A stretch of 64,000 nt of DNA from Silene conica. Lineage: Eukaryota; Streptophyta; Magnoliopsida; Caryophyllales; Caryophyllaceae. The number at the start of each line of letters is the position of its first letter. Position 1 is the stretch's first letter. Made by a program: the position numbers and the translations under genes. The stretch is taken from positions 79,118,369 to 79,182,368 of the forward strand of contig CM055312.2 of NCBI GenBank assembly GCA_029255685.2, written 5' to 3'. The notes under the pieces were generated by a model. It had not been told where the DNA came from. It searched no databases and saw only the letters and a list, made by a program, of their open reading frames with translations. Shown piece by piece: positions 29,701 to 41,163 of the stretch.

Positions 29701-30067
29701 ATAGGCTGAATTTTGATATTTGAATGAGGTTTGAAACATTTAAACATTTAAATATTTGGACAAAGTTAAAAAAAAAAGAGGTGGTTTAGGACATTAAAGA
29801 AAGTGCAGAAAGTGCGTCATATTTATAACCCTTATAAATGTGTGAAGTTCGAAAAATAGGAACAGTAGAGCAGTGCTTCACGTGCGTGGCCCTCTTCTGT
29901 TCTGCATCTTTGTTGCGTTGAAATTTACTATGTCTTCCTCATTACCTTTATCTTCATTCTCCTTCCTTTTCTACTCATTCTCCTTTTTTTCTTTCCATCT
30001 AGTTCTTCTTTCTTTCTCAGGTTAACCTTTCCCCAAAATTTTACTATTAATCTTAAACTATTGTCAT
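29701..30067. other. Intergenic DNA left of the young LTR element
   Basis: The first 80 bp match the region upstream of the expansin-like gene (56800-56870). An ATG at about 29930 opens a short Ser/Phe-rich, signal-peptide-like frame (MSSSLPLSSFSFLFYSFSFF) ending at a possible GT donor near 30019. With no recognisable continuation I do not call a gene. Confidence 0.4.
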
Positions 30068-30072
30068 ACAAT

Positions 30073-30610
30073 TGTTGGTGATTTTGATCACAAAGTCATT
30101 TAAGTGTATTCGGGTTTTCAAGTTGAAATCGGTTCGAACTTGAAACGATATAATGTGAGTTTAGGGAGTGCGGAGTGCACACTCATATAATCGGGTTATT
30201 GAGTTCATAATGTAAATATGGAAAAGGTTGTGATAAGTATTTTTTTATCATGTTTGAGGGTTTGTGATATTGGTTGGTTTTGAGATGAAAACCAACATAC
30301 TTATCCATATTTTAACTAACTTATATATCTTATATTCTATGTATATATAAGTGGAATGTGAGAATAATAAAACTTACATTGTATTTTCAGATTTGACATT
30401 AACAAAGCAATATAAAAACTCTATTAAGTAATCTCTTTATTTTTGCCTAGATGAAGAGGGCCTCAACCGTCTTATCCTACAAGGGATTTCGAGTAACCCA
30501 AGGCATGAAATAGGGTCGAAATACTCTTAAGGAAAGCGTGCTCTTCGTGATTCGGTTGATATCCAAGTTAACGATCATTATCACATTTACCCTATACCAA
30601 TTTTCCAACA
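30073..30610 (+). repeat. 5' LTR of the young element
   Basis: 538 bp, TG...CA. A TATA-like ATGTATATATAAGTGG lies at about 30340 and AATAAAA at about 30366. The segment AAATACTCTTAAG (30519-30531) is complementary to the bases just after the LTR. Confidence 0.95.
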
Positions 30611-33600
30611 TTCTTAAGAGTATTTTTTCAAATGTGATTATGGCGGAAATGGTATGCAAGACGGACTTAAAATCTGAAATTGATGCACCGTTGATGGCAA
30701 TTGCAAGTCAACGAAATTGGGTTCAAATTTGATTTTGTTTTGCATGAATTTTAGTATTGGACGGTGCATGGGATTTTGGAGAGGTTATTTGTCAATTTAC
30801 CAACAAGCATGTAAATGGAAATTATTATCAAGATAAGTAATTTATTGTTTTGATGCATTTACTTCATGATATTTGAGAGAGTTTGTGTGCGTAAATGATT
30901 ACATGTATACGTATACTTGATATTTTGTTGTCAACCACAACGAGTTCGTTGTTACGGTTAACATGACTTTGCTTGATGTCGATTGTCGTTGTGAGCAGTA
31001 TCCACAATGTTTTATGTTGAACGATTTTGTAATTTTGATGTTGCGAAGTTAATGAGACTTTTAAAATTTATAAAATATATCATTTAGATAATTCTACTAT
31101 TTTGTGATTATATTTTATGGTTGATTGACTTTATGTATGTATATCACTTGGACAGTGATGAATTTTACATGTTCTTATTATTTGATTAAGTAACGTGACT
31201 CAATCATGGATTCATGAATATTTGTGGCCTGATTTGATCCATGATTTAGGATCAAAGGCACTAATATTGATTCTTTTGTTTCTCTGCTTGTAGTCATTTA
31301 GTTGTTTATATGAGCGTCAATAATATTGTTGTTATCATCAAAGATTTTCTCATGTTATGGGTGATGATGGTTTTGCCTCGTTGTTTAATCTTTTTATTAC
31401 CACTTTATAGTGTGATAAATGTTTTATCCTATCAACTTTCTTTGAGATAGTATATACACGGAAATGCGTGATTAAGTGGTATCATACAAGTATTTGTATG
31501 GCTTAATCAAGAGTGTAGTGTTTTGTTGCGAACTGGTGTCAAGATCCGGTTATATATGGACTTGAGACACCAACTTTTGGCTCAGAAAAGTTGGGGAGTT
31601 CATGAAAACGGGACGTATTTTATGCAATTGTCGTCTCATTATTGTCAGTTCTTGTTATATATTTTGGACAAGGTTAATGAGATGAGTTTTTGTGTCAATC
31701 TTGTATAAGAGTTGTTAATTGATCATGTGTGTTAGATATAATTTTGTATATGTTTGTTTGATCAATTGGTTAAAACTTAAAAGTGATCATGTTTTTTGTT
31801 GCGGTTAATGTACAATATCTGTAATCCCACAAGAATATTAAAGTTAGTAATGTTTTGTTTATGATGTTTGGTCATCAAATGTTATAATAAACTTTTTACT
31901 TTATTTTGACGATCGTTAATATATTCATATGGATGTTTGTAGTGTTCTCACTATGTTTGTTTGCTAGTAATATTACTAGTACAATTTCATATTTTTATTA
32001 TATGGTATTATATAATGTATGAAATGAGTCCTATGAAATGGGATGAGCATATTACTATGTAAGCTCTCTTGAATGTATGTAATACACGGAAATGTGGATA
32101 TTGAGAGGTAACATATGAGTATCCATACATGGCTTTATAACATTGTGTATTGATATATGGCGGTAATAAGGGGTCGTAAAATGGTACCTTAGGTAGCCTA
32201 ATTTTCAAGGAGGAGATGCAACTTACCCATATAGGACATGTGTTAATCTCACATTAATTATTTATGTGATATGAACATGCAAGGAAATATTTATAAAAAT
32301 ATGATGTTTTGATCAATGGATTTTTGATCGGTTATATAGTATTATGGACTTTTGGTTAGTGTTCTAACTGTCTTGTAATTGGTTTTACCATATAATCTCG
32401 GGAATTATGGTTTTTGATAACCATGGTGAGATTATGGAGTCATGGTGGTTTAGCCATGTAAGAGGTAAATTGATAACATTGAAATACAACTAATGACAAT
32501 TCGGCTATGGAGTTGTCAGTTGTTGTAGGATTAATGACAAGTCGATCTTTGGTATAGACCAAAGATGATTTATCTTGTAAAAGGTGGTTCTATTATCGTA
32601 TTTTTATATGATGGACATGTGGAGGTAATATAATCCTTGTTTGTGATTAGGATCAAGGGCGAGAGTATGATTATTATTCTCCAGTTAATACTCTCAATGG
32701 TCAAGTATGACGCTTTCTTTTATCCAAAAATAAAAGTGTAGTTATGACCTGAGTTTTCACAAGGGCTTAATTATTGTGGTTCGATAAGTTGAGTAAGTAT
32801 ACTTGTTTAGCGAGTACTCATCTTTGCGAAACGATTAGGCAAGTGTGAAAATGTATTAAGTAAATCATGAATTATGATTTGTCCAATGTTGGTTTTCCTT
32901 CGGTCTTAGAGGGTAAATGTTGTGCAAATTATTGAATTACCAATGTAAAAGGGGTATTGACTTGCTATTAACGGTAGTGTATTTACTTGAGGAAATACAG
33001 TGTGTATATGGATTTCCAAGAAGCGAATTTGCATTATAAGTTTGACATTGGAGTTGGTATACGTAGCGTTAGCATAGCCGGTAAAGGCTAAGTAGCTAAG
33101 ATATTCATCTACGGTATTACTTAAAGTTTTAGACCAATTTCATCCATGATTTTTGATAGTGAATAACGGTGCGCACCTGGGTGTTTGCTATAACACATTA
33201 TATGGACTATCATAAATGGGGATTGATCTTGGTTGTTGTTTTAATGAGATCTCAACGTATCTAGTGGGTCACGTTGCATAAAGTAGCAACTAGGGACTTG
33301 GTTAACAAGTCGGATATCGGGATGGTAAAGCCTAAAGTGATCTTTTGTGGTAGGACACCCAACTCCCCTCTAACTAATTTTAGAGGTTGAGTTCAATGTG
33401 GAAAGCCTATTATGTAAGATTGAAGCACATAATTTATAATGTCCCGAAAGGATGTGCTTGAACCTGCAAGAATGGTAGGATCTTTGAAAAAATGTTATTG
33501 CAGGGCATGATTAAAAGAATCCACCTATATGAGTGTGAAGTGTAGCCGCTTCTTAAAGCTTGGGCTTGGCTTTGTATGCGCTCATGAATGGATATGGACA

Positions 33601-33843
33601 CATGGCTGTTAAAAGTGTCAAGAATAAACTTTTTGGAGTTATTTGAATTTATGTGTATGTTATCTTCATGTATTCAAAATGGGTTGAAGGGTTCAATCCG
33701 TGGGACACCCTGATTCTCGAATATTTGGAATGTGTAATGTACTAATGTGGAAGTTCAATCCTCGGGACACTTTCATTTATGCATAGATTTGTTTGCTTTG
33801 TTGTTTTATTGGAAACAAGGGATACACTTAAATGAGGGAGGAA
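30611..33843 (+). other. Non-coding interior of the young LTR element
   Basis: No credible coding region. A short frame at 30640-30732 beginning MAEMVCKTDLKSEID is slightly reminiscent of MLP/Bet v 1 family N-termini but stops after about 30 codons; I do not call it. Confidence 0.6.
33829..33843 (+). other. Polypurine tract of the young element
   Basis: AAATGAGGGAGGAA directly before the 3' LTR at 33844. Confidence 0.85.
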
Positions 33844-34381
33844 TGTTGGTGATTTTGATCACAAAGTCATTTAAGTGTATTCGGGTTTTCAAGTTGAAAT
33901 CGGTTCGAACTTGAAACGATATAATGTGAGTTTAGGGAGTGCGGAGTGCACACTCATATAATCGGGTTATTGAGTTCATAATGTAAATATGGAAAAGGTT
34001 GTGATAAGTATTTTTTTATCATGTTTGAGGGTTTGTGATATTGGTTGGTTTTGAGATGAAAACCAACATACTTATCCATATTTTAACTAACTTATATATC
34101 TTATATTCTATGTATATATAAGTGGAATGTGAGAATAATAAAACTTACATTGTATTTTCAGATTTGACATTAACAAAGCAATATAAAAACTCTATTAAGT
34201 AATCTCTTTATTTTTGCCTAGATGAAGAGGGCCTCAACCGTCTTATCCTACAAGGGATTTCGAGTAACCCAAGGCATGAAATAGGGTCGAAATACTCTTA
34301 AGGAAAGCGTGCTCTTCGTGATTCGGTTGATATCCAAGTTAACGATCATTATCACATTTACCCTATACCAATTTTCCAACA
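33844..34381 (+). repeat. 3' LTR of the young element
   Basis: 538 bp; I see no difference from 30073-30610. It is followed by the right target duplication ACAAT. Confidence 0.95.
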
Positions 34382-34386
34382 ACAAT

Positions 34387-35510
34387 TAGATCAGATCGTT
34401 GGACATTTCCTTATGGCTTCCTTAAAGTTGACCAATCTTTGCTGATTGAGGTAGTTTGTTTGTGATTTATTGTTTGGAGGCGGCTGGTGATGGTAGTGTT
34501 GGCGATGATGATGGTAATGTAGTTGTTGTTTTCTTCTAGACGAGGTGAAGATTGTTAACTAACTTGATTTGATTTGGTTTTGATTTTAGGGTACTCGAAC
34601 AAGTACCTCGTACTAGGTAGAACCTCGTACTAGGCTGAGTATCGCACTATATGAAAGATACTTAACTATTTCCTTTCGCCTTTCACCAAGGTTATCTCAA
34701 CGGTCATTCTAAGGTTAAGAGTCATTCAACGACCTCTAAACCACGGGTATTACACGAACTTTCAATTCAAGAAGCCATTGCTCATTGAAAGCAATCATGG
34801 AAAACGATTCGATCTTGAAAGGTTGAGTGAAGTGGGTTGTCATTCATTTCCTTCAAGGTTAGTGTAATTTGATGATCCAGCAATTAAAGTTGGACTTGTG
34901 CGTTTTATGTATTTTTTTATTTTTTTATTTCTTTGTTTGTGGTTATTTTTTTGTGTTTGTTTGATTTTTTTGTACCCTTTGGAGGGTGGTTTTATGTGGA
35001 ACGTTAGTAGATGATGAAAACGTTGAAGTTGAACGCTGGGCATGGAATGAAATTTTGATATTTATAGTTCAGCCGTGGGCTCAACGTCTCATCCCATGGG
35101 TGATGTTGAATTTCAAAGTCCGACCATGGTCCAGACTTTGAATTTCAATGTTGTTCATGGTTCAAACTTTTAAATTTAATCTTCACCTTAATTTTTGCAT
35201 TTAAATAGGTAATATTATTTTTCTGCGTGTTTAAGTTGTATTTTAAAATTTATTGAACTTATTAATTTATCGATGGTTTATGCAAGTTCCAACATAAAAA
35301 CATGTTTAAACAATGTCCATTGATTTCTAACGGAAAAAAAAAAAAAACGATTCTATGTAATACGGTAATAGTTAGTTAATTTGTTGATAATTGGTTGTGC
35401 GACAATGATTTCGATCTTGAAAACGTCGAGTTTTTTAAAAAATTGTTACTATCTTGAATTTTGACAAGTTTTGAGAAAACAAAGAGTGAATACAAATATT
35501 AGACTAGTAT
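34387..35510. other. Intergenic DNA without recognised genes
   Basis: Contains a short CTCGTACTAGG repeat near 34600 and poly-T-rich tracts near 34910. I recognise no gene, tRNA or bounded transposon. Confidence 0.5.
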
Positions 35511-35519
35511 TTTCGTTAA

Positions 35520-35751
35520 TAATTGGTCTTGTTTAAGATGGGTCGGTTTGAGAGACGGGTAATGACATTCATAAAACGAATATGGGAACAAGGTGGGGTA
35601 TTCCATGTGCTTCCCTCTCTCCTCTAAGTGGGTATTTTGTGAGGTAAAATGGTATCCGTCTTAAACTCCTCTAAGTGGGTATTTTGTGAGGTAAAATGGT
35701 ATCCGTCTTAAGTTTAAGACGGATAGTATCGATTTGAAGTAAGAATTTGTG
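35520..35751. mobile_element. Mutator-like MITE, same family as 29.5 kb, with internal duplication
   Basis: The right end GAATTTGTG is the inverted form of the family terminus CACAAATTC. TTTCGTTAA (35511-35519) and TTTCGTTAT (35752-35760) form a 9 bp target duplication with one mismatch. Inside, a 47 bp block (from 35621, containing CTAAGTGGGTATTTTGTGAG) is tandemly doubled. A GTTTAAGAC/GTCTTAA palindrome lies near the right end. Confidence 0.8.
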
Positions 35752-35811
35752 TTTCGTTATAAAGTAAAGAAAAAGACTTGGACGACATAATTCAACCAAG
35801 AAAAAGTGTAA

Positions 35812-35893
35812 TGGGCTTTATTGTTAAAATTGTGATCTTAAGAAAAACAATGGGCCGAAGAAACCTAAATATGTGAAATGAACCCTAACCCTA
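35812..35893 (+). promoter_or_regulatory. Housekeeping-type promoter: two site II motifs and a telo-box
   Basis: TGGGCT (35812-35817) and TGGGCC (35851-35856) are site II elements, and AACCCTAACCCTAG at 35881 is a telo-box. Together they mark promoters of plant ribosomal protein genes and of polycistronic snoRNA genes. A pyrimidine-rich leader-like stretch (CTTCTTCTCTTCTG) follows. No protein-coding exon was found downstream; the next recognisable sequence is a possible snoRNA and then synthetase-derived DNA. Confidence 0.55.
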
Positions 35894-36112
35894 GCTACCC
35901 TAACAAAGCTACCCCCACTTCTTCTCTTCTGTGTTCGGTTTGTCAATAAAAACCAATTACCAATTCTCTTTTCTCACTTAATCACTCTTCATCCATTCAT
36001 TTTTACGTCAATTGGATTTGTTTGATTGTGGATGTTCTTCAGATCATGAGTTTTATAATATAGTTTGAATTGAATTTTGTGTGTAAATAGTTATAGGATG
36101 AATGTTATAAAA

Positions 36113-36209
36113 TGGCAGTGATGATAATTGCGTTTATACCCAGCTCATTATGAGGTCTTCTTCTGTGAAGTCCAGGGAATTTACTCTTTCCAACATTTAT
36201 CTGAGCTTT
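36113..36209 (+). ncRNA. Candidate box C/D snoRNA
   Basis: A C box GTGATGA (36118-36124) and a D box CTGA (36201-36204) are about 80 nt apart. Short flanks (AAAATGGC before, GCTTTT after) can pair with a bulge. The position behind a telo-box/site II promoter fits plant snoRNA genes. No guide target was identified and internal boxes are weak. Further C-like boxes near 36278 and 36508 could mean a cluster. This is a hypothesis. Confidence 0.3.
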
Positions 36210-36740
36210 TCTTTCTAATCTAATCATGTTTTCAAATAAAAAAATCCCATTGATGCAGTTGATAGAATCTAAACCATGCTAATTCTGATGAATCATCCCA
36301 TGATCGAATTCTTTGTCTTGATTTGCTGAGGGTTTTCTTCAATCAAACTGTTTGTGGTGGAGGATGTGGGGTTTGGATGGTCGCACAAAGTTCTTCTTTG
36401 ATATGATTCCTCATGATTTCAAAGATTTTATCTGTGCGTAAATCGAGTTTTTATCTGATAATCTTGTCAGGAGCATTTTCCGCGTAGGTGCTCCTTTTAT
36501 TGCTGGATGATACATACATTTGAATCTTGGATGTAATCGATTTGTGAACAAACTTCGCACTAGCCGTGTTGGCAATCACTCTTAATGTGGTTTCTATGTT
36601 GTTTTGTGCGAAATAATAATATCTTTTCTGCTTGAGTCTTCTCCCTTTTGAGCTATGGAGATGTGCTCCAATGTTTACTGGATAACATTTACAAAATGAT
36701 TGATTTATTTTATATTGCTTGTCCATTTTTTTGTGCTTAT
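36210..36740. other. Non-coding DNA up to the duplicated synthetase block
   Basis: Transcript-like low-complexity DNA, with a CGCACA...TGTGCG inverted repeat at about 36383-36437. From about 36710 the sequence matches the intron before synthetase exon 11. Confidence 0.45.
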
Positions 36741-37779
36741 GTTGGTGTTGTAGAAGTTCCTGGTGTATCAATGGAACTTTGTGGTGGCACTCATGTGAGC
36801 AATACATCCGAAATACGTGGTTTCAAAATCAGTTCTGAGCAGGCTGTGGGATCCGGCTTCTGACGTATTGAAGCCGTTGCTGATTATGCTTTCATAGAAT
36901 TTGTCACTACCCGTGACAATTATATGAAGAATTTATGTTCCACTCTAAAAGTATGTTTCAAGTATCTTCCCTGAAACTTATACGGAGTACTTTTCTTCTG
37001 CTACTGTGTTTGGAATAATTGCATATGCTTCTCTTCATATTATATTTGTCCTTGTAGTTGTAAGTTTGTAACCCTAACTATGTTAGTTGGACTCGGCGGA
37101 CCGAGTGGGGTATGGATGTTGACTGTTGAACAGGACTACATATCAATTGTCGGACTGGGCATGACTTGCGTAGTTACATTCTGAAAAATGGTGTCCCCTA
37201 AATTGAGGATACAAGTGCGAGGACACGTCTTCAAGGCAAAACGTAGCTATAAATTTGAACTGAGAGATCTTTGAGAAACAAACTTAGAATTATTAATATT
37301 GTACAAAGTGATCCAGACACCATCTCTTCCTCTACTTTTGTCATTGGAGTGTTCCTTTTTGGGTCTTTTAGGCCAAGTGTCAAAGTGGGAAGGTCGCGGC
37401 TCGGGTCACCTTCCTTTTGGCCCTTTCTCTGATATTTTAGTCATTTATGTTAGCCTTTTTATCTTGAAGGTTAATGCAGAAGAGGCCCCATCCAGGGTAG
37501 AGACCTTGTTAGAGGAGTTGCGACAGGCAAGAAATGAAGTCACAGCTGCACGAGCTAAAGCCGCTGTTTATAAAGCATCAACTATCGTAGATAAAGCTTT
37601 TCTTGTAGGAACCTCAGAGAAGACAAGCCAACTTATTTCCTTGATTGATCATACATTCATACCTATTCTTGTTTGTTACTCCGTATCATTTAGGGGGCGT
37701 ACCTTTCGCATAAAGGTATCGGTATGGAATCAGGAATTAAACCAGCTTCTTATGATCTAAGAAGCAAATCTGCTCTCCT

Positions 37780-39150
37780 TTTTCTATCTTTGCTATGTGC
37801 TTGATAGCTCTATTGCTTAGTGCTTAGAGTAGGATTAGTTTATTGCCGGGTGCTTAAGCGAATCCTTTAGGCTTAACTTATTGCTAAGTGTTCAAGTTAA
37901 GTCATATCCATCCCTCAAAGTTAACGTAAAACAGCCTGCTCTTAAACTTTCAGCAAGCTATAAAGAACTCGTCCAAACTAAGGCCATTTTTCTGATAATT
38001 TTAGTTCAATTGGTATGCCTTGTGTTTGGTTCAATTCAGTAATGAGGAATGAAATCCTTTTCTATGTCAATTTTATCGACTTTATACATTTACATATATA
38101 CTACAATTTTTCATTGGGTATTGAATTTTAGGTAAAAATTTGATTAAAGCTAAGGTAGGGTCCCCCATGATCTTAAACTAATTAATTACTCTCTCTCTTC
38201 CTTCTATTCTTCTATTAATCCAATGATTTTTTACTTCTTAATTCAATAAATTGTAAAATTATAAAATTAATTAACTTTTAAAAATCATTAAATTTAATTA
38301 CTTTTATTTTTAAAAAGCGAACAAGTAAATAGCCGAGGGAATGCATTGAGATAATGTTACTATTGTTCATCGAGTAGCGAGTATTATTCACTGTATAATA
38401 ACCATTTTTTTAATCACATATTTACCTAAACAACAAAAATAAATTTTTTTTTATGCAAATAGAGTTGAAAAACGGATAGCAAAATTTTTTAAAGGTTGTA
38501 TATTTTGAACACATACTTTATATCAACTTAAACGAGCTCAAAAATGAAAAAAATACATACATAATATAAAAGTAATGAAAAAAAGATAAAAATTGTTACA
38601 ATAAATATTCAAAATAATAATCTATATTATATATTTGACGGGGATAAATTAATTTTTCATTTGATTCTTTCTCTTTCGTTAAGCATTAATTAACAATCAA
38701 AAGAAAAAAGGCAGAGCCTTGAGTGAGTTGAAGTGAGGTGAGGCGGATATAAGTTTTATCAAATGAACGAACGTAGAATTTTCACTTTGTTATACTCACT
38801 ATATAAAGTTTAATAGCTGGTAATTATCGATTGGACCCAATGCAGACTAATAAAAGACATGCATCTGGTAAAATATACATAAATAAATTCATATAATTTT
38901 ACACCAAATTTAATACAGAGATCTGGATTATAATATCCTGATTATACGAACAAAAAAAGATAAATTAAAATTAATTATCGAAAATAAAATTCTGAATAAT
39001 TATTTTGCACGTGGAAAAAATCAATTTCATATATAGTCTGATGGTCAGAGGATTTTTTTGGATGGTTAGGAAAACGAAATTTATATTATATGGTCGGATT
39101 TTATTTTGGCAGTTAAAGGGTCGGGCAGGAATAATTTGGGTTAATTAAGA
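37780..39150. other. AT-rich interior of the 37.7-40.7 kb insertion
   Basis: No coding frame. It probably includes the body of the Helitron that ends at 39482, but no 5' Helitron end could be fixed. Confidence 0.45.
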
Positions 39151-39157
39151 CAGTTTA

Positions 39158-39241
39158 AAACTTAAAACGGATAATAGCCAATAAACATACGTATAGATCT
39201 GAAAATACGTATGTTTATTGGCTATTATCCGTTTTAAGTTT
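39158..39241. repeat. Perfect 37 bp inverted repeat with a 10 nt loop
   Basis: 39158-39194 is the exact reverse complement of 39205-39241, with AGATCTGAAA between. The arms contain TAATAGCCAATAAACATACG and its inverse. The RNA would form a long perfect hairpin. Confidence 0.95.
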
Positions 39242-39451
39242 AAAACAAGTTAATTTTAACCCTTAGCTCTATATATATGTTTTAAACAAGAATTTTTGTA
39301 TTTTTATAATATCGAGCTAATGCGATGTTTTTAATTACGTCTAAGTTAAACGTATAATTTTTTTTACATTTATATTAGTATAACAATATTATTAAAATCA
39401 TACTTTTATTTATTCACCATCTTTATTGATTTTTTAAGTTACTAAAATTAA

Positions 39452-39482
39452 ACCGTGCATTTTTTGCACGGGGTAAAACTAG
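39452..39482 (+). mobile_element. Helitron 3' terminus
   Basis: ACCGTGCA at 39452-39459 pairs with TGCACGG at 39465-39471, followed by GGTAAAACTAG ending at 39482 and then T. Same design as at 631 and 13098. Confidence 0.75.
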
Positions 39483-39707
39483 TATCTATCCTTAAATGTA
39501 TAAATAAAAAATTGAAGAAAAATTATTCTTGTAATTTTTACGGAAACAAAAATCTTAGAAGAAAAATAATTGTATGCATGTCTATTTTTATTAGAGAAAG
39601 TATTTGTTTTTTATTATATTATTTTTTCAATTTCATTGTATAATTTGATACCCATGGGTATCAATCTCATACCCTCCTCCCCCTGGGTATGAGAAACTCA
39701 TACCTTA

Positions 39708-40592
39708 GGGTAAGATTATTGGGGGTCTTGAGACAAGACTTTGACGAGTCTTAAGACAAGACTTTTCTCAAGACTACCAATAATCTACCAAAGTCTTAAC
39801 AAAGTCTTAAGTCGAGTCTTGGAAATCCAAGACTCGACTTAAACTTTGTTGAGTCTTGACCCCACCGTATTTTATTTTTTTAATGTTATATATTCTTTTA
39901 ATTAGTGTTGCTTTGTACGTAAAATGCATTAATAGAATTTCTCACCATTGTTTTGTTTCACTTTTACGGCCAAAACTTTATTTCTCACCCATTTCCCTCG
40001 ATAAAATTTGTATTCAACTAATTCCTTATTCACAAATTCTCATTTGTGACGGCGGTATCCGTCACAAGCTTGTGACGGATACCGTTTCCTCTCACAAAAT
40101 ACCCATTTTTTTTTCTCTCTCCGACACTATTTATGTGGTCCCCTTTTTCCACTAACTGATTTTGTATCCATTTTATCTCACAAAATATTCGTCACAAATG
40201 ATAACCCGTCACAAATAAGACTTACGCTTTCATATTACAAAATGGATCCCAACCAAAATTTTGATTTAAATTCTATTATGAATTTACTTCAAAATCCACA
40301 ATTTAAACATGTCTTTTTATATATATAATTAAGTTCCATTAAATTATATAATTAAGTTTATGCATTTTAATTAGTAATGTTTAATACAAACTAGAATTAA
40401 TTAATAAGTTTCTAAGAAAGAAAAGTAAATGGAAAAGTAAAGTCTGAGACGAGTCTGACGGATAATGTATAAAATCTGAGGTGAGTCTGAGGCAAGTCTG
40501 AACAATAAAGAAATAGTAAAAGTTAGTGGAAAGCTGACGCCTAACGTGGCACAGTCTTAAGACTTTGGAAAATCTGAGCGATAATCTTACCC
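39708..40592. mobile_element. Harbinger-type MITE (885 bp), nested
   Basis: Ends GGGTAAGATTAT and, inverted, ATAATCTTACCC, with TTA on both sides (39705-39707 and 40593-40595). The AGTCTTAAGAC-type motifs near both ends are subterminal repeats. No transposase frame. A smaller MITE is inside it at about 40030-40228. Confidence 0.87.
40030..40228. mobile_element. Mutator-like MITE of the CACAAATTCTC family
   Basis: Starts CACAAATTCTCATTTGTGACG and contains the palindrome GTATCCGTCACAAGCTTGTG. It is flanked by TTCCTTATT and the imperfect copy TTTCATATT. It is nested in the 39708-40592 element. Confidence 0.7.
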
Positions 40593-41163
40593 TTATGGGT
40601 TTGAGGTATAGGTATCAAATTCTAAAAAATGTAAAACAAACACAAGGTATGGGCCTCATACCTAAAGTGACTGAACCAAACACCCCTTAATAGGTTGTCT
40701 CCTTGGCTGTGTGAATTTCGAGGAGACTTCACAAAGCCAAATGCAAACATCTTCAAAACCAGGGGAGTTTCCCACATCTAGATACAGGTGTATAACCTTA
40801 TAGTCTTGCCATTATAAAACCAGGGTAATTGTCGAGTCCATGGAAGATATTGACGCTGAGTCCCTCAAGAGTGCAACGGAGTTTCTAGTGAGCCATCTAG
40901 AAGATCCAGCAGCAGTAATTCTGGGATCGTATCCAGGTGAAGGAAAGGTCAGTTTAGTAGCTGTATTTACCCCAAAAGTGGTCAGGTGGGGGATTTGAGC
41001 AGGGAAGTTTATTGGGCCTATTTCCAAGTTATGTGGTGGTGGCAGGCCCAGTTTTGCGCAAGCTGGTGGAAGGAAGCCAGAAAACTTTAATAGCTGCTCT
41101 TGAGTCTTGACAAAGCATGAGATGACATTGTCTCACTTCTCACCGAGAAAGCAAGCAAGCTAG

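Larger units (their letters stand above)
30073..34381 (+). mobile_element. Young non-autonomous LTR retrotransposon (4.3 kb, no ORF)
   Basis: Two 538 bp LTRs (30073-30610 and 33844-34381), TGTTGG...CCAACA, look identical by eye. ACAAT flanks both sides (30068-30072 and 34382-34386). The purine tract AAATGAGGGAGGAA lies directly before the right LTR, so the element reads on the plus strand. The 3.2 kb interior has no frame above about 66 codons and no gag or pol motif, so it is a large retrotransposon derivative relying on other elements. The usual tRNA primer site is missing next to the left LTR. Instead the first bases can pair with the LTR itself. Superfamily undetermined. Confidence 0.94.
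37693..40686. mobile_element. Harbinger/Tourist-type insertion (2994 bp) between duplicated exons 12 and 13
   Basis: Comparison with the source intron near 28515 shows extra DNA bounded by TTA on both sides (37690-37692 and 40687-40689). Ends are GGGGGCGTACC and, inverted, GGGGTGTTTGGTTC. Subterminal GGTATGG/CATACC blocks occur near both ends. No transposase is visible. It has collected a Helitron end (39482), a MITE (39708-40592) and a smaller MITE inside that. Confidence 0.82.
36741..41163 (+). pseudogene. Duplicated, broken copy of synthetase exons 11-13
   Basis: 36741-36950 copies exon 11, 37470-37627 copies exon 12 and 40824-41163 copies exon 13, with matching introns. Damage is clear. 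The AG acceptor before exon 11 is changed (CTTAGGT to CTTATGT). Exon 11 has an Arg-to-stop change (CGA to TGA) in the SGVRRIE segment. The exon 12 donor GT is changed to CC. Exon 13 has a TGA in place of Gln in WGIQAG and a small insertion near 41100. A 2994 bp Harbinger-type insertion separates exons 12 and 13. Exons 1-10 are absent, so no synthetase can be made. Confidence 0.95.

Noticed and set aside
29930-30019. Possible first exon with a signal-peptide-like N-terminus
   Set aside because: Ser/Phe-rich translation of pyrimidine-rich DNA is common by chance, and no second exon was recognised on either side of the LTR insertion.
30640-30732. Start of an MLP/Bet v 1-like protein in the young LTR element
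   Set aside because: Only about 15 residues look similar, then the frame stops. Too short to support gene capture.
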